A stretch of DNA of 64,000 nt from Alkalihalophilus pseudofirmus (GTDB lineage Bacteria; Bacillota; Bacilli; Bacillales; Bacillaceae_D): assembly GCF_029094545.1 (NCBI RefSeq), contig NZ_CP117835.1, positions 2,460,001 through 2,524,000 of the forward strand, given 5' to 3'. Shown one piece after another: positions 34,122 to 45,680 of the stretch. The notes below the pieces were generated by a model. That model was not told the origin of the DNA, ran no database searches, and was given only the letters and a program-made list of their open reading frames with translations. A program made the translations under genes and the position numbers. The first letter of the stretch is position 1, and every line of letters begins with the position of its first letter.

Positions 34122-35369
34122 TTATATTATTCGATCAAGTGCTTGTAAAACGGCAAGTTTTACGTGTTCATAAGTAAGTCCGCCTTGCACGTACGCAAGG
34201 TAAGGAGGTCTTATTGGGCCATCGGCAGTTAACTCGATGCTTGCTCCTTGAATAAATGTGCCTGCCGCCATAATCACATCATCTTCATACCCCGGCATAT
34301 AACTTGGCTGCGGTTTAACATGCGCATTTATCGGAGAAGCGGCTTGGATCTCTTGGCAGAATGCAATCATTGTTTCAGCATCTTTAAAGCGAACAGATTG
34401 AATTAAATCTGTACGTCTTTCATCCCAATGAGGAGAAGTCTCCATTCCTGCTTCTTCTAAGCATGCTGCTGTAAATACAGCGCCCTTTAAGGCTTGAGAT
34501 ACGACATGGGGAGCTAAGAAAAATCCTTGGTACATTTCTAGCAGGCTGTATAAGCTAGCACCGCCTTCAGCCCCAATACCAGGTGCAGCAAGACGATAGG
34601 AAGCAAGTTCAATTAATTCCTTATCCCCGACAATATAGCCGCCAGTTTTAACAAGGCCGCCGCCAGGATTTTTAATTAAGGAGCCGGCAATTAGATTAGC
34701 CCCCACTTGAGTCGGTTCTAATGTTTCAACAAATTCGCCGTAGCAATTATCAACAAAAACAATAACGTCCTCTTTAATTGAGCGTACAAAGTCAATCATT
34801 TCTTTTATTTCGTGAATGAAATAAGAAGGACGATCCCCGTAGCCTTTTGAACGTTGAATCCCTATCATTTTTGTATTAGTATGAATCGCCTCTCTGATTG
34901 CATTTTTATCAATCCAGCCATCTTCTACTAACGGAACTGCTTTATAGCTTATTCCAAATTCCTTTAACGATCCATTTCCATTACCTCTGATTCCAACGAT
35001 CTCTTCAAGGGTATCATAGGGCTTTCCTGTGATGTATAAAAGTTCATCGCCAGGCCTAAGCACTCCAAATAATGCCGTAGCAATCGCGTGTGTCCCTGAA
35101 ATAATCTGCGGACGAACGAGTGCGGCTTCACCGCCGAACACATCAGCATAAACACTTTCTAAAGTATCTCTTCCTGCATCGTCATATCCATAGCCAGTAG
35201 AGGGTGTAAAATGAAAATCAGATACTTGATGCGTCTTAAAGGAAGCCATTACCTTTGCTTGATTGAAAAGAGCGGTTTCTTCAATCTCACGGTGGTGGCC
35301 GGCAATGTTTTCCTCTGCTTTTTTCATGAGTTGCTTAAGTTTTTCTTGATGTGTAAATGTTTCGTACAT
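34122..35369 (-). CDS. ynbB: PLP-dependent YnbB family protein (methionine gamma-lyase/aluminium-resistance family)
   Basis: A 415-residue PLP-fold enzyme of the Cys/Met-metabolism type. It has SGTHAIATALFGVLRPGDELLY and the PLP-lysine region NLIAGSLIKNPGGGLVKTGGYIVG. The family is annotated as aluminium resistance or methionine gamma-lyase-like; B. subtilis YnbB lies between hflX and glnR as here. Substrate unproven. It starts 1 base after hflX ends, so the two are coupled. Confidence 0.85.
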   Translation of the reverse strand: MYETFTHQEKLKQLMKKAEENIAGHHREIEETALFNQAKVMASFKTHQVSDFHFTPSTGYGYDDAGRDTLESVYADVFGGEAALVRPQIISGTHAIATALFGVLRPGDELLYITGKPYDTLEEIVGIRGNGNGSLKEFGISYKAVPLVEDGWIDKNAIREAIHTNTKMIGIQRSKGYGDRPSYFIHEIKEMIDFVRSIKEDVIVFVDNCYGEFVETLEPTQVGANLIAGSLIKNPGGGLVKTGGYIVGDKELIELASYRLAAPGIGAEGGASLYSLLEMYQGFFLAPHVVSQALKGAVFTAACLEEAGMETSPHWDERRTDLIQSVRFKDAETMIAFCQEIQAASPINAHVKPQPSYMPGYEDDVIMAAGTFIQGASIELTADGPIRPPYLAYVQGGLTYEHVKLAVLQALDRII

Positions 35370-35370
35370 T

Positions 35371-36642
35371 TTATGACTCCTTCAGTAAACGTTCTTTGAG
35401 CTGACTATAAATAGATGTATTTTCTAAAGCATGTCCTTCAATGACATAAGCTTCCCTGGATTCATCAAATTGCTGGGTATGAATCATTGTTTCTTGTCTA
35501 GCAGCAGCTAAAATATGACCTTCATCTGCTTTAATGATTGATCGATAAGGCATCATCATTCCCTTTAATGCTTGTTCAATTTTCACCTTTAAAGCGAGCA
35601 GATCTTCCTCATTATAAGCACTCATTATGATTGAGTCTTTTGTATGAGTCGGAATAAAAACATCCGTTTTTTGATCGGCTTTATTATAGATGAGCAACTG
35701 CGGTATGGAGTGCGCTTCTAATTCTTCTATTAATTTAATTACCGTTCTTTCATGCTGTTCATAATCCGGATGAGAGCAATCAACAACATGTAATAATAAA
35801 TCAGCTTCTTTTAGCTCCTCTAACGTGGAGCGGAATGATGCAACAAGGGTCGTTGGCAAATCCTGAATAAATCCAACGGTATCAGACATTAACACTGAAA
35901 ATCCACTTGGAAGGTGAAGCTGCCTTGTCGTCGGATCAAGCGTGGCAAATAATTGATCTTCTTCAAGCGTGTCGGCTTTTGTTAACCTGTTTAAAAGAGT
36001 TGATTTCCCTGCATTTGTATACCCGACTAAAGCAAGTTGTATAGCAGCATTCTTTTTACGTTTTTCACGATATCTTCCCCTGTGATTAACGACCGCTTCA
36101 AGCTGCCGCTCAATTTCATTCATTCTCCTTCTAATATGACGCCGGTCCGTCTCAAGCTGCGTTTCCCCCGGACCTCTTGTTCCGATTCCGCCTCCTTGTC
36201 TTGATAGAGCTAGACCTTGTCCAGATAACCTGGGAAGCAGATATTTAAGCTGGGCTAATTCCACTTGCAGCTTACCCTCTCTGGATTTTGCCCGCGAGGC
36301 AAATATATCAAGAATCAACTGAGTTCTATCGATAACCGCTATACCGCACTCGGCATGAAGGTTTCTCATTTGACTTGCTTGTAATTCATCATTGAAAATA
36401 ACAAGATCAGCTTCTGTCTCTTCTATAAGGTGAACAAGCTCCTGCACTTTCCCTTTTCCGACATACGTAGAAGGCTCAACCTTTTCTCTTTTTTGTGTGA
36501 TCGTTCCTACGACTTTTCCCTTGGCGGTTTTAGCAAGGCTCTCAAGCTCTGCGATCGATTGTTCAAACTCTTCGTCCTCTCGATTCACTTGGCACCCTAC
36601 AAGTATTACATGCTCTATATCCCTTTGCTTTATATCTTGCAT
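35371..36642 (-). CDS. hflX: Ribosome-associated GTPase HflX
   Basis: A 423-residue GTPase. The N-terminal HflX domain ends in [19 protein letters not shown] (glycine-rich signature), and the G domain has [19 protein letters not shown] and NKAD. HflX binds 50S/70S ribosomes and rescues or splits stalled ones under stress. ATG 36642 (MQDIKQRD) is chosen over GTG 36651, which is too close to GAGGA. It lies in the conserved hfq-spoVK-hflX-ynbB-glnR order. Confidence 0.94.
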   Translation of the reverse strand: MQDIKQRDIEHVILVGCQVNREDEEFEQSIAELESLAKTAKGKVVGTITQKREKVEPSTYVGKGKVQELVHLIEETEADLVIFNDELQASQMRNLHAECGIAVIDRTQLILDIFASRAKSREGKLQVELAQLKYLLPRLSGQGLALSRQGGGIGTRGPGETQLETDRRHIRRRMNEIERQLEAVVNHRGRYREKRKKNAAIQLALVGYTNAGKSTLLNRLTKADTLEEDQLFATLDPTTRQLHLPSGFSVLMSDTVGFIQDLPTTLVASFRSTLEELKEADLLLHVVDCSHPDYEQHERTVIKLIEELEAHSIPQLLIYNKADQKTDVFIPTHTKDSIIMSAYNEEDLLALKVKIEQALKGMMMPYRSIIKADEGHILAAARQETMIHTQQFDESREAYVIEGHALENTSIYSQLKERLLKES

Positions 36643-36680
36643 ATTTGGCACATCCTCACTTCAACATCATAATCTTATCT

Positions 36681-36708
36681 AAAAAAGCCAGGCACACACA
36701 CGCCCGGC
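36681..36708 (-). terminator. Terminator of spoVK
   Basis: Minus strand GCCGGGC / GCCTGGC stem with an 8-base GT loop, followed by TTTTTT. Confidence 0.8.
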
Positions 36709-36717
36709 CCCTGCTCA

Positions 36718-37671
36718 TTACTTAAGCTTAACATGAGAAGCATCAAAATTAAAATCTTCTTTTTGTAGAGTCACAAGGGATTCACGATCATACAGCCCCT
36801 CTTTCAATAACCGAACAGCCTGCATACGAATAGCTTCCTCTATAATATTACGAATATATCTACCATTTGAAAATGTCTTTTCTTGTTCAAGCCTTAATTT
36901 CCTCAAATGTTCTTTTACGTGTCTCTTTGCCTCATCCGTAAGCTCATACTCTCTTTCAATCACCATCCTTGCGGCCATCTCAAGCAGCTCTTCTGATGTG
37001 TAATTTGGGAAGTCAATTGCAATTGGAAACCGCGATGGGAGTCCTGGATTTAACGAAAGAAAATACTCCATTTCTCTTTGATACCCAGCTAAAATCAACA
37101 CAAATTCATGCTGTTGGTCTTCCATCGCTTTTACTAGAGTATCGATGGCTTCCTTTCCGAAATCTTTTTCTCCTCCGCGCGACAATGAATAAGCTTCATC
37201 AATAAATAATACCCCGCCATTTGCTTTCTTAATGACCTCACGTGTTTTTTGAGCCGTGTGACCAATATATTCCCCTACTAAATCTGCTCTCTCCACTTCA
37301 ATTAATTGACCTTTCGCTAATACATTCATTTCATGAAAAAAAGAAGCGATCATACGAGCAACCGTTGTCTTTCCCGTCCCTGGATTTCCTTTGAAGATCA
37401 TATGAAGCACTTGCTTAGAAGCTCTAAGTCCTAATTCTTTTCGTCTTTGATTAATATAGAGCCACGCATAGATTTCTTTTATCAGCCTTTTCACTTCATT
37501 TAATCCTACGTACTCTTCAAGCTCCTTTTCAAAACGATCTAAAATTTCATGTTTTTGGCGATCTTGCTCAGATTTAAATAAGGAATCTGCTTCATTTGTA
37601 TGTTGAGTCTGTTTGTGGTTTAAAACAACATTAATACGCCCATTCTTTCTCGTATTGACTCGGTCATTCAT
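36718..37671 (-). CDS. spoVK: Stage V sporulation protein K (AAA+ ATPase)
   Basis: A 317-residue CbxX/CfxQ-type AAA+ protein. Walker A is GNPGTGKTTVARM, Walker B is VLFIDEAYSLSRG, sensor 1 is LILAGYQREM and the arginine finger region is SRFPIAIDFPNYT. SpoVK is needed for late spore maturation. ATG 37671 (MNDRVN) follows AAAGGGGTG. It neighbours hflX and the recombinase gene. Confidence 0.93.
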   Translation of the reverse strand: MNDRVNTRKNGRINVVLNHKQTQHTNEADSLFKSEQDRQKHEILDRFEKELEEYVGLNEVKRLIKEIYAWLYINQRRKELGLRASKQVLHMIFKGNPGTGKTTVARMIASFFHEMNVLAKGQLIEVERADLVGEYIGHTAQKTREVIKKANGGVLFIDEAYSLSRGGEKDFGKEAIDTLVKAMEDQQHEFVLILAGYQREMEYFLSLNPGLPSRFPIAIDFPNYTSEELLEMAARMVIEREYELTDEAKRHVKEHLRKLRLEQEKTFSNGRYIRNIIEEAIRMQAVRLLKEGLYDRESLVTLQKEDFNFDASHVKLK

Positions 37672-37845
37672 GCAAAACACCCCTTTATTACCGAGTTCGG
37701 TGCATTACAAGACAGTAGCTATTCATTCTTATTCATACGCTAAGTGAAATGAAAGTGTGACAAATGCCTAGAAGGATGAGGATGAAAATGAAAATATTCC
37801 TATTTTTTTGCTATAATACATTCATAGAAAGGGAGGGATTCATAC

Positions 37846-38835
37846 ATGTCTGTTTCCACACCTGAATTTATTACAGATTATCTTGACTCTTTATATGAAA
37901 AGGGACGGAAGGAGGCTACGATAAAACGATATCGTTATGACCTTCTAGATTTCCTTGAGTGGATGAAGGATCACAATAAACCATTAACAATAGAGGGCTT
38001 TGACTCTCTTTCAAATGAGGAAATGGCCCTTTTCTTTGACGAGTTAATTAAACATCGTTCCTACAAAATACGTACAACAAGAAGAATTTATTCCGTGATT
38101 CAACAATTAGCAAGATTTTATATAAAAAAAGGACAACTTCAGACACACGCTATTCTTTTCTACACTCAGCCAGAATTGATTCAAACTCCCTTACAACGAA
38201 AGGAATGGGTAAGCTCTGCTGAAGCCGACCAGCTCTTTTCTGTCGTTCGTTCTTATGAAGGATTAAGTGAAAATCAAATGAGAGCACGCCCTCTATTAAT
38301 TGCTCGTAACGAATGTCTTTTACATTTATTATTGCATTATGGATGTTCTCTCCACGAGGCAGCTTCCCTTACCACTCGTGATGTACGATTTGAACGAAAT
38401 GAGATACGTGTCCAATCTGAAAAAGGGATATCAAGAATTGTACCGATCACTCACGAGCATAAACAGCTTGCCTACAACTACTTAAAGACGATTCCAGAAG
38501 CGGTAAGACCTAAGCTTTTTTCAGATGAGCCTTTTTTTGTAGCCTTTGATTTTCAACGCGGTACGTTCCGCTGGTCATACGAAGAAGATCAACCGAAGCA
38601 ATTAACGATAATCTCTATTCAAAAAATGATTCGACAGGAAGTGGAAAGAGCGGGGCTGCGGAAAGGCATTTCAGCGCAGCATTTAAGACACACCTATATT
38701 CTTAGAAAACTGCTAAATGGTGACGATGCGATCTCCTTGCAGCAGCAGCTTAGCTTTAAATCACTTCTATCACTTAAGCGCTACACTCTTACCATCAATC
38801 AATTAACAGAAGAGCAAAAACGAGAATTACAATAA
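37846..38835 (+). CDS. Tyrosine-recombinase-like protein missing catalytic Arg I
   Basis: A 329-residue protein with the N-terminal SAM-like core-binding domain and a C-terminal catalytic fold of XerC type. Seen: box I LLHLLLHYGCSLHEAASL, box II SAQHLRHTYI (H-L-R) and the terminal LKRYTLT carrying the Tyr. Compared with XerC (GLRVSEL...GHSSLSTTQIY), the first catalytic Arg is Ser (GCSLHEA) and the third-motif His is Phe (LSFKSLL), so normal strand transfer is doubtful. It is a single gene divergent from spoVK with GGGAGGG before ATG 37846. It is not flanked by visible phage or integration repeats. Confidence 0.75.
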   Translation: MSVSTPEFITDYLDSLYEKGRKEATIKRYRYDLLDFLEWMKDHNKPLTIEGFDSLSNEEMALFFDELIKHRSYKIRTTRRIYSVIQQLARFYIKKGQLQTHAILFYTQPELIQTPLQRKEWVSSAEADQLFSVVRSYEGLSENQMRARPLLIARNECLLHLLLHYGCSLHEAASLTTRDVRFERNEIRVQSEKGISRIVPITHEHKQLAYNYLKTIPEAVRPKLFSDEPFFVAFDFQRGTFRWSYEEDQPKQLTIISIQKMIRQEVERAGLRKGISAQHLRHTYILRKLLNGDDAISLQQQLSFKSLLSLKRYTLTINQLTEEQKRELQ

Positions 38836-38866
38836 AAAAGCTTTGGACAAAAGTCCAAAGCTTTTA
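38834..38866. terminator. Bidirectional terminator between recombinase-like gene and hfq
   Basis: AAAAGCTTTGGAC / GTCCAAAGCTTTT with a 4-base loop. Confidence 0.85.
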
Positions 38867-38877
38867 TAAATGATTTC

Positions 38878-39108
38878 TTATACTTCATCAGATTTCAATT
38901 GAACATTGCGTTGAGGAGCGAAGGTTGAGATCGCATGTTTATATACAAGCTGCTGCTTCCCTTCAGACTCGAGAATAATCGTAAAATTATCAAAGCCCTT
39001 AACATGGCCGCGTAATTGAAAGCCGTTTAATAAAAAGACAGTTACCGAGATGTTTTCTTTGCGTAGTTGGTTCAAAAATTGATCTTGAATGTTGATGGAT
39101 TGTTTCAT
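38878..39108 (-). CDS. hfq: RNA chaperone Hfq
   Basis: A 76-residue Sm-like protein. Signatures are [27 protein letters not shown] (Sm1) and YKHAISTF (Sm2, KHA variant of YKHAI). It forms a hexamer that binds sRNAs and poly-A. It follows miaA on the same strand, the usual miaA-hfq order. Confidence 0.97.
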   Translation of the reverse strand: MKQSINIQDQFLNQLRKENISVTVFLLNGFQLRGHVKGFDNFTIILESEGKQQLVYKHAISTFAPQRNVQLKSDEV

Positions 39109-39158
39109 TAGAAGTCCTCCTCTTTATATCTCTATCCTTGTTTATTCGAGTTCTTTTT

Positions 39159-40097
39159 TCAATTTCCTTCTAAAAATTTGTCTACTGTGAAATTTACAAT
39201 GTCTTGATAGTGCTTTGTTGGCTCAAAGGCAGACACAGAATACCATGCAGCATCCGTTTTATTTTTGAACCAGGTGAGCTGTCTTTTGGCATATCTTCGC
39301 GAGTTTTGCTTTAACACCTCAATCGCTTCATCCCTTGTATAAAGTCCGTCAAAATAAGCATAAATCTCTTTATAACCAATCGCTTGAATCGATTGACAAT
39401 CACGGAGCCCTTGATCATAAAAGTGTTTCACCTCATCAAAAAGGCCAGCTTCTACCATTAAATCTACTCGTTTATTAATGCGGTCATATAAGTCTACACG
39501 ATCCATTGTTAACCCAATCATCACTAAATTATACAAGGATTCTTGTTTTTCTTCGGTTTGCTGCTCTGAAAATAATTCACCGGTCACATAGTTTACTTCT
39601 AGAGCCCGGATGACCCTCCTTACATTATTAGGATGAATCTTTTCACATACTTTAGGGTCGATCTCCATCAGCTTTTGATAGAGCGCTTCGTTACCGTTCT
39701 TCTCGGTTTCTTCTTCAAGCTTTTTTCGATACGTAACATCTGTCGGAACTTCGGCAAAATCAAATCCGTGTGTGACAGCATTCACATAAAGCCCTGTACC
39801 GCCAACCAAGATTGGCAGCTTCCCTCTCTTAGTGATATCAGTAATAAGCGGGCGGCATAATTCTTGGAATTCAGCTACTGAAAAAGGCTTGTCCGGCTCT
39901 TTAATATCAATGAGATAATGCGGGATGCCCTCTTGTTCCTCTTTTGTCACCTTAGCCGTTCCAATATCCATACCCTTATATATCTGCATCGAATCTCCGC
40001 TAATAATTTCGCCATTCATTGCCTTTGCCACATGAATGCTAAGAGCCGTTTTACCAACTGCTGTCGGTCCGACAATCGCCATTAATCTTTCTTTCAT
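39159..40097 (-). CDS. miaA: tRNA dimethylallyltransferase MiaA
   Basis: A 312-residue enzyme that adds a dimethylallyl group to A37 of tRNAs reading U-starting codons. It has GPTAVGKTALS (P-loop), GDSMQIYKGMDIGTAK, GGTGLYVNAVT and CQSIQAIGYKEIY. Its product is further modified by MiaB, whose gene is also in this window. It follows a methyltransferase gene by 3 bases, so it is co-transcribed. Confidence 0.96.
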   Translation of the reverse strand: MKERLMAIVGPTAVGKTALSIHVAKAMNGEIISGDSMQIYKGMDIGTAKVTKEEQEGIPHYLIDIKEPDKPFSVAEFQELCRPLITDITKRGKLPILVGGTGLYVNAVTHGFDFAEVPTDVTYRKKLEEETEKNGNEALYQKLMEIDPKVCEKIHPNNVRRVIRALEVNYVTGELFSEQQTEEKQESLYNLVMIGLTMDRVDLYDRINKRVDLMVEAGLFDEVKHFYDQGLRDCQSIQAIGYKEIYAYFDGLYTRDEAIEVLKQNSRRYAKRQLTWFKNKTDAAWYSVSAFEPTKHYQDIVNFTVDKFLEGN

Positions 40098-40100
40098 TCC

Positions 40101-40892
40101 TTACACACCTCTATTTGTAGTAACATCAATAAAACCATAATGGAAAGCTGCATGCTGGCGTTTTATTTGCTTAAATCCAAACTTGTTAAAGCGTTCACTT
40201 TGCCAATGGTCTTTAAGAACGACTTTCTTTTTGGCTATACGTTTTGCGTGAAAGAGCACTTCTTCATCAATATCATCATGACATGCTATGCCTTTTAACC
40301 CTTTTATTCCTGTAGAGGTTTCAACATGCACCTCAAACATTGGGTCAAAGTAAACGACATCAATTGAAGAGGAAGAGGCTTGTTGTAAATAGGGCAGATG
40401 GTGAGTATGAATTACGTTGATCTCCCTCATCCGCTCAATCATCACTTTTGGCCCTTCCTGCCATTCTTTAAGACCTTCTTTAACAATATAAGCCGCCTCA
40501 CGATTTGCTTCTAACCCAGTGACACATCCTTTTTCACCTACCGCAAGCTTTGCCATTAAACTGTCAGAAGCAAGCCCAAGCGTACAATCAAGAACGCTCA
40601 TCCCCTCTTTTAAATCCGCCACATCAACGAGTGGATCCCTCATCCCTCTTAACCATTGCTTCACACGAAACATAGCAGAACTCGGATGATAGAAAAAGGG
40701 CTCCATTCTATCTTCTGTATATAACGTTAACCTGCTTTTAGCGACGACAATCACTTTGCTTTCGTGAGTGTTCAACAGCTCATCTACTGAGGCATCATTC
40801 CTCTTTATGAACAGACCATTAAGGTGACTGGCAACTTCTTTTGCTTTTCCTTCTAATTTGCTTGCTTGTTTCCTTGCAGTCGTTACGATCAT
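40101..40892 (-). CDS. RsmJ-like SAM-dependent methyltransferase
   Basis: A 263-residue Rossmann methyltransferase. Motif I is MSVLDCTLGLASDSLMAKL, an acidic end of beta 2 is CVTGLEANREAAYIV, and motif IV is VVYFDPMFEVHVET. The order and DPM-F motif resemble 16S rRNA methyltransferase RsmJ, which makes m2G1516 in E. coli; the Gram-positive relatives have no assigned target. It lies between mutL and miaA, within one run of genes, 3 bases from miaA. Confidence 0.75.
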   Translation of the reverse strand: MIVTTARKQASKLEGKAKEVASHLNGLFIKRNDASVDELLNTHESKVIVVAKSRLTLYTEDRMEPFFYHPSSAMFRVKQWLRGMRDPLVDVADLKEGMSVLDCTLGLASDSLMAKLAVGEKGCVTGLEANREAAYIVKEGLKEWQEGPKVMIERMREINVIHTHHLPYLQQASSSSIDVVYFDPMFEVHVETSTGIKGLKGIACHDDIDEEVLFHAKRIAKKKVVLKDHWQSERFNKFGFKQIKRQHAAFHYGFIDVTTNRGV

Positions 40893-40921
40893 GTTTTCCT
40901 CTTCTTTCTGAGTATTAGCTT

Positions 40922-42898
40922 CTACATCACGCGCTTAAACATTTTCTCAAGTTCATATGAAGAGAAATGAATAAGAATGGGCCTTCCGTGAGGACAAGTA
41001 AAAGGATCACTGCTTTTTCGCAATGATTCAAGCAGAGCAAACATTTCATCTTGCCTTAAATGACGATTTGCTTTTATCGATGCTTTGCAGCTCATTAAAA
41101 TAGCCGCCTCTTCTCTTAAGCGTTTAATATCAATTTTTGCCGTTGTAAGCAGGTGGTCGATAATTTCTCTAATCGTTTCTTCTTCAAGGCCTTTAGGCAG
41201 CCATACAGGGTGAGAACGCACAATATAGGTTTTAGAACCAAATTCTTCTAAAAATACTCCTACTTGTTTCAAATCATCTAGATGCTGATCAATGATGATC
41301 GCCTCTTGGTTTGTGCACTCGATCGTCATCGGAACTAACAACTCTTGTGTTTCCCTTGGTACTTCTCCTACTTTTTCTCTATAATACTCATATTTTATTC
41401 GTTCCTGCGCAGCATGTTGATCAATCAGATACATACCGTTTTCATTTTGAGCCACGATATACGTACCATGCATTTGCCCAACTGGATACATCACCGGAAC
41501 CCTGTCATGAAGCTCGTTTGTTTGTTGCTCATGTACACTGCTCGCAAAGTCGCCCTCTGCTTTATGCGTCTCTGGCATTTCTAGTGAATCTATTTGATTT
41601 TTTTCTAGATAATCTTCTTTAACCTTACTTTTTTCAAACTTATCTCCTTCTACCTTACTTCCTTCAGCCTTATCGAAAAATTTGCTCCCATTTGCGTCTT
41701 TCTCTATCGTTCCAGCTTCCTTAACGATTGACGGCAGAGGATCCTTCGCATGATTTCCCTCTGTTTGCGCACCACTATTATTTACTTGATTTAATAGTGA
41801 TTGATCAAATAGTGACGAATCAGTATCTGGTGTAGCCTTCTCAAATGGAAGTGTCTCCTGGTAATGTATTTGTTTAGGTTTTTCGGTAGTATGTTTTATT
41901 TCAGGGATAAGAGTTTGTTTATTGAAAGCTGATTGAATAGACGAGGTAATAAGCTTAGCTAGTTCATCTTCTTTACTTAAACGGACTTCAAGTTTAGATG
42001 GGTGTACGTTCACATCAATTAATGTAGGGTCCATCTCAATACTTAGCACAACAACCGGGTACCTTCCGATCGGCAATAATGTATGAAATCCTTCTTGAAC
42101 TGCTCTAGCAAGATGAAAATTACGTATATATCTCCCGTTAATAAATAAACTCATGTATTGTCTGGACGCTCTTGTTACTTCAGGCTTTGCAATATACCCC
42201 TCGATCGAATAATCAAGAGAGGTACCCGAGACAGCAACCATTTCTTTGGCTACATTCCGTCCGTAAATCGAGGCAATAACCTGCCTCACATCTTTATTCC
42301 CGCTCGTCTTAAGCATCTCTTTACCGTTATGATAGAGGGAGATAGCCACATTTGGGTGAGCTAAGGCCAGACGATTGACGACATCACTCACATGGCCCGC
42401 TTCCGTATGTACTGTTTTTAAATACTTCAAGCGAGCAGGGGTATTATAAAATAAATTCTGAACGATGACTTCTGTTCCTTTACGGGTTTTTGAAGGAGTG
42501 CGTGAAGTAATATGGCCGCCTTCTAAAGTCAGCTCTACACCTGGTCCCTCACCCGTGCACGTTCTCATCGTTAAATGTGACACAGATGCTATACTTGGCA
42601 ATGCCTCCCCGCGAAACCCTAATGTGCGAATTTGGAAAAGATCGCGGTCGGTTTTGATTTTACTTGTCGCATGTCTATAAAAAGCCGTTTCTACATCATC
42701 AGCTTGAATCCCATCGCCATTATCAAGGATGCGAATCGATGACATTCCGCCTTCTTCCATTTCGATCAAGATATTCGTACTGTTTGCATCTAACGCATTT
42801 TCAAGCAGTTCTTTTACAATCGACGCCGGACGCTCGACTACTTCTCCAGCTGCAATCTTATTAGACAGAAACGCATCTAATTTAACAATTTGAGCCAT
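40922..42898 (-). CDS. mutL: DNA mismatch repair protein MutL
   Basis: A 658-residue ATPase/endonuclease. The N-terminal GHKL ATPase has [16 protein letters not shown] and RGEALPSI. The C-terminal nuclease domain shows the metal motif [16 protein letters not shown] and the CPHGRP zinc site. Between them lies a long charged linker (about 350-450) with repeats of [15 protein letters not shown]. MutL nicks the new strand in mismatch repair with MutS, whose gene is 35 bases upstream. Confidence 0.96.
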   Translation of the reverse strand: MAQIVKLDAFLSNKIAAGEVVERPASIVKELLENALDANSTNILIEMEEGGMSSIRILDNGDGIQADDVETAFYRHATSKIKTDRDLFQIRTLGFRGEALPSIASVSHLTMRTCTGEGPGVELTLEGGHITSRTPSKTRKGTEVIVQNLFYNTPARLKYLKTVHTEAGHVSDVVNRLALAHPNVAISLYHNGKEMLKTSGNKDVRQVIASIYGRNVAKEMVAVSGTSLDYSIEGYIAKPEVTRASRQYMSLFINGRYIRNFHLARAVQEGFHTLLPIGRYPVVVLSIEMDPTLIDVNVHPSKLEVRLSKEDELAKLITSSIQSAFNKQTLIPEIKHTTEKPKQIHYQETLPFEKATPDTDSSLFDQSLLNQVNNSGAQTEGNHAKDPLPSIVKEAGTIEKDANGSKFFDKAEGSKVEGDKFEKSKVKEDYLEKNQIDSLEMPETHKAEGDFASSVHEQQTNELHDRVPVMYPVGQMHGTYIVAQNENGMYLIDQHAAQERIKYEYYREKVGEVPRETQELLVPMTIECTNQEAIIIDQHLDDLKQVGVFLEEFGSKTYIVRSHPVWLPKGLEEETIREIIDHLLTTAKIDIKRLREEAAILMSCKASIKANRHLRQDEMFALLESLRKSSDPFTCPHGRPILIHFSSYELEKMFKRVM

Positions 42899-42933
42899 CG
42901 ATTCTTCCTCCTCTCACACACTATTTATCCTGC

Positions 42934-45576
42934 TTACTTCAGCTCTTGCTGGCAGTCATTTATTAACTTCATTATTTCAAAAGGGGATAAGTTCATCAGA
43001 TCTGCCTCTTGAATCTTCTTAAGAACATCCATTTCTTTTGTATGAAGTTTATTTCTGTCATTTTTCTTTTCCGCAGTTTTTTGATTCTTATTATCTATCA
43101 GTTCTTCTCCAAATAATGAAAGCTGTGTGACGGGCTCCTTCACTTTTGATTTATCTGTTTCATTCCCTATTTCCACTTCTGTTGAAATGGAAGCTTTTTG
43201 GTTTTGCCCTTCAAGTACTTTTAATAATTGTTCAGCTCGGCTCGTCACTTCTTTTGGAAGCTCTGCTAATTGTGCCACATAAATTCCGTAACTTCGATCA
43301 GCTTGTCCATCTACTACTTTATGCAAGAAAACGACCTTGCCATCTTCTTCAACTGCTGATACATGGACATTTTGAACATGCTCTAACTCATCACTGAGGG
43401 CTGTCAATTCATGATAATGAGTTGAAAACAATGTCTTTGCTCCAATCTCATTATGAATATATTCTATGATGGCTTGTGCAAGGGCCATTCCATCATACGT
43501 CGATGTGCCTCGCCCAATCTCATCTAATAATATTAAACTGCATTCCGTTGCTTTACTTAGAGCGTATTGTGTCTCAAGCATTTCAACCATAAATGTACTT
43601 TGTCCGCTTGCTAAATCATCAGCGGCTCCAATTCTTGTGAAAATTTGATCAAAAATGGGAAGCTCTGCTTTTTCTGCAGGAACAAAACATCCGATCTGAG
43701 CCATGATGGACAGGAGGGCGAGCTGGCGCATATACGTACTCTTACCAGCCATATTAGGTCCGGTAATTAAGAGCATTTCACGCCCTGGGTGCAGGGCTAC
43801 ATCATTTGGAACATATTCTCCTTTTTGAATAACTGATTCTACAACTGGATGACGCCCTCCTTCAATCAGCACATCACCTACTGGACGTAATACCGGTTTT
43901 TGATAATGTTGTTTCTCACTGACCGTTGCAAAACCTAAAAGCACATCAATTTCACTAATTGTTTGTGCGAGTGCCTGCAAGTGAGGGACATAGTCTTTTA
44001 CCTGTTCTCGAATCATGACAAATAAATCATATTCCAGCTGTTCCATCTTTTCTTCTGCTTCAAGAATTAATGCTTCTTTTTCTTTCAGTTCTGGTGTGAC
44101 AAAGCGTTCAGCATTAGTCAGTGTTTGTTTTCGCTCATACCTGCCTTCTTCAAGCAGATGTCTGTTTGCTCTGGTCACTTCTAAATAATATCCGAACACT
44201 TTATTGAATCCGACTTTTAATGATTTAATGCCTGTCTCAAGTCTTTCTTTCCGTTCGAGTTCAGCAATCCATTTCTTTCCGTTCACACTTGCATCCCGGT
44301 ACGTATCAAGCTCTTGATTAAACCCTTCTAAGATCATCCCCCCGTCCTTAATTGAAATCGGAGGGTCTTCCACGATGCTTCGCTCGAGCAATTCAATCAC
44401 TTGTTCAAACGGCGCTTCGTTAGTAAACCAGCGATCTTTAAAAGAATCATCTAAACTCGTCACTTTCTCTTCTATCAAAGGAATCTTTTGTAACGACTTT
44501 TTCAACTGAACTAACTCTCTTGCATTCACATTTCCATAAGCAATTCGCCCTGCTAAGCGTTCAAGGTCATATACTTGTCTTAGCTCATCACGAATCTCTT
44601 CACGCAAGAAGTAATCATTCATAAAGGCAGTCACTGCTTTTTGACGCCCGCTTATTTTTGCCTCATCAAGTAAAGGTCTTTCAATCCAGCGTTTTAATAA
44701 ACGTCCGCCCATTGCAGTGACCGTATGATCTACAATGCTCAAAAGCGAACCTTTCTTCTTTTTCTCGCGCAGCGTCTCAACAAGCTCTAAATTACGCTTC
44801 GTATGCAAATCAAGCTTCATATATTCTTCTGCATGATACCACTCTACTTTTTGAAGATGGTCAAGTGATCGTTTCTGAGTGCGGCTTAAGTAATTTAATA
44901 ATCTTCCATACGTAGTGACAAGCTTAGATTGCGAGAGGTCTTCAACTAAATGCTTATATCTCTCATCCAGCGCTGCTTCTTCCTCATAAGAAACCGTAAC
45001 ACCTAAGAGGCGCTCTAATTCTGTTAGCTGTTCACGTTCTACATTCGGGCTCACAACGATTTCTTTTGCACCAGTTGCACTTAACTCTTGCAGCAGTTCA
45101 GTTTGTCCTCCTTGAATCATTGTCACCGCGCCTTCACCAGTTGTCAGATCACAACGTGCGATTCCAATTGATTCATCTTCAAATATACTGAAACTTGCCA
45201 AGTAATTATTCTCTTTCTCTCGAATCATTTTTCCGTCCATGACTGTTCCTGGTGTAAGCATCTTGACGACTTCTCTTTTCACTACACCTTTTGCGGTCTT
45301 TGGATCCTCCACTTGTTCACAAATAGCTATTTTATAGCCTTTTTCAACCAGCCTAGACATATATTGATCAGCAGAATGATAAGGGACACCGCACATCGGA
45401 ATTCTGTCCTCTCCTTGCCCTCTGCCTGTTAATGTGATCTCTAATTCTTGTGCTGCTTTTACAGCATCATCAAAAAACATTTCATAAAAATCGCCTAAAC
45501 GAAAAAATAAAAAGGCATCCTCATATTGTGCCTTAATGTCTACATATTGCTGCATCATTGGGGTTAGTTGTGCCAT
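42934..45576 (-). CDS. mutS: DNA mismatch repair protein MutS
   Basis: An 880-residue mismatch sensor. The mismatch-binding FYEMF motif is in [13 protein letters not shown] near the N-terminus, with clamp and lever regions in the middle. The C-terminal ATPase has [25 protein letters not shown] and STHYHEL. Length and domains are typical of the first-class MutS1. It is upstream of mutL in the standard order. Confidence 0.97.
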   Translation of the reverse strand: MAQLTPMMQQYVDIKAQYEDAFLFFRLGDFYEMFFDDAVKAAQELEITLTGRGQGEDRIPMCGVPYHSADQYMSRLVEKGYKIAICEQVEDPKTAKGVVKREVVKMLTPGTVMDGKMIREKENNYLASFSIFEDESIGIARCDLTTGEGAVTMIQGGQTELLQELSATGAKEIVVSPNVEREQLTELERLLGVTVSYEEEAALDERYKHLVEDLSQSKLVTTYGRLLNYLSRTQKRSLDHLQKVEWYHAEEYMKLDLHTKRNLELVETLREKKKKGSLLSIVDHTVTAMGGRLLKRWIERPLLDEAKISGRQKAVTAFMNDYFLREEIRDELRQVYDLERLAGRIAYGNVNARELVQLKKSLQKIPLIEEKVTSLDDSFKDRWFTNEAPFEQVIELLERSIVEDPPISIKDGGMILEGFNQELDTYRDASVNGKKWIAELERKERLETGIKSLKVGFNKVFGYYLEVTRANRHLLEEGRYERKQTLTNAERFVTPELKEKEALILEAEEKMEQLEYDLFVMIREQVKDYVPHLQALAQTISEIDVLLGFATVSEKQHYQKPVLRPVGDVLIEGGRHPVVESVIQKGEYVPNDVALHPGREMLLITGPNMAGKSTYMRQLALLSIMAQIGCFVPAEKAELPIFDQIFTRIGAADDLASGQSTFMVEMLETQYALSKATECSLILLDEIGRGTSTYDGMALAQAIIEYIHNEIGAKTLFSTHYHELTALSDELEHVQNVHVSAVEEDGKVVFLHKVVDGQADRSYGIYVAQLAELPKEVTSRAEQLLKVLEGQNQKASISTEVEIGNETDKSKVKEPVTQLSLFGEELIDNKNQKTAEKKNDRNKLHTKEMDVLKKIQEADLMNLSPFEIMKLINDCQQELK

Positions 45577-45680
45577 TATTCTCCTCCACCGTTCCTAAAA
45601 ACATTCATCTTATTATAACACAGGGCCCTGCTCATCGCATTAGATCACAACACCCCTCTAGACTATCCATTTGAGCACAT

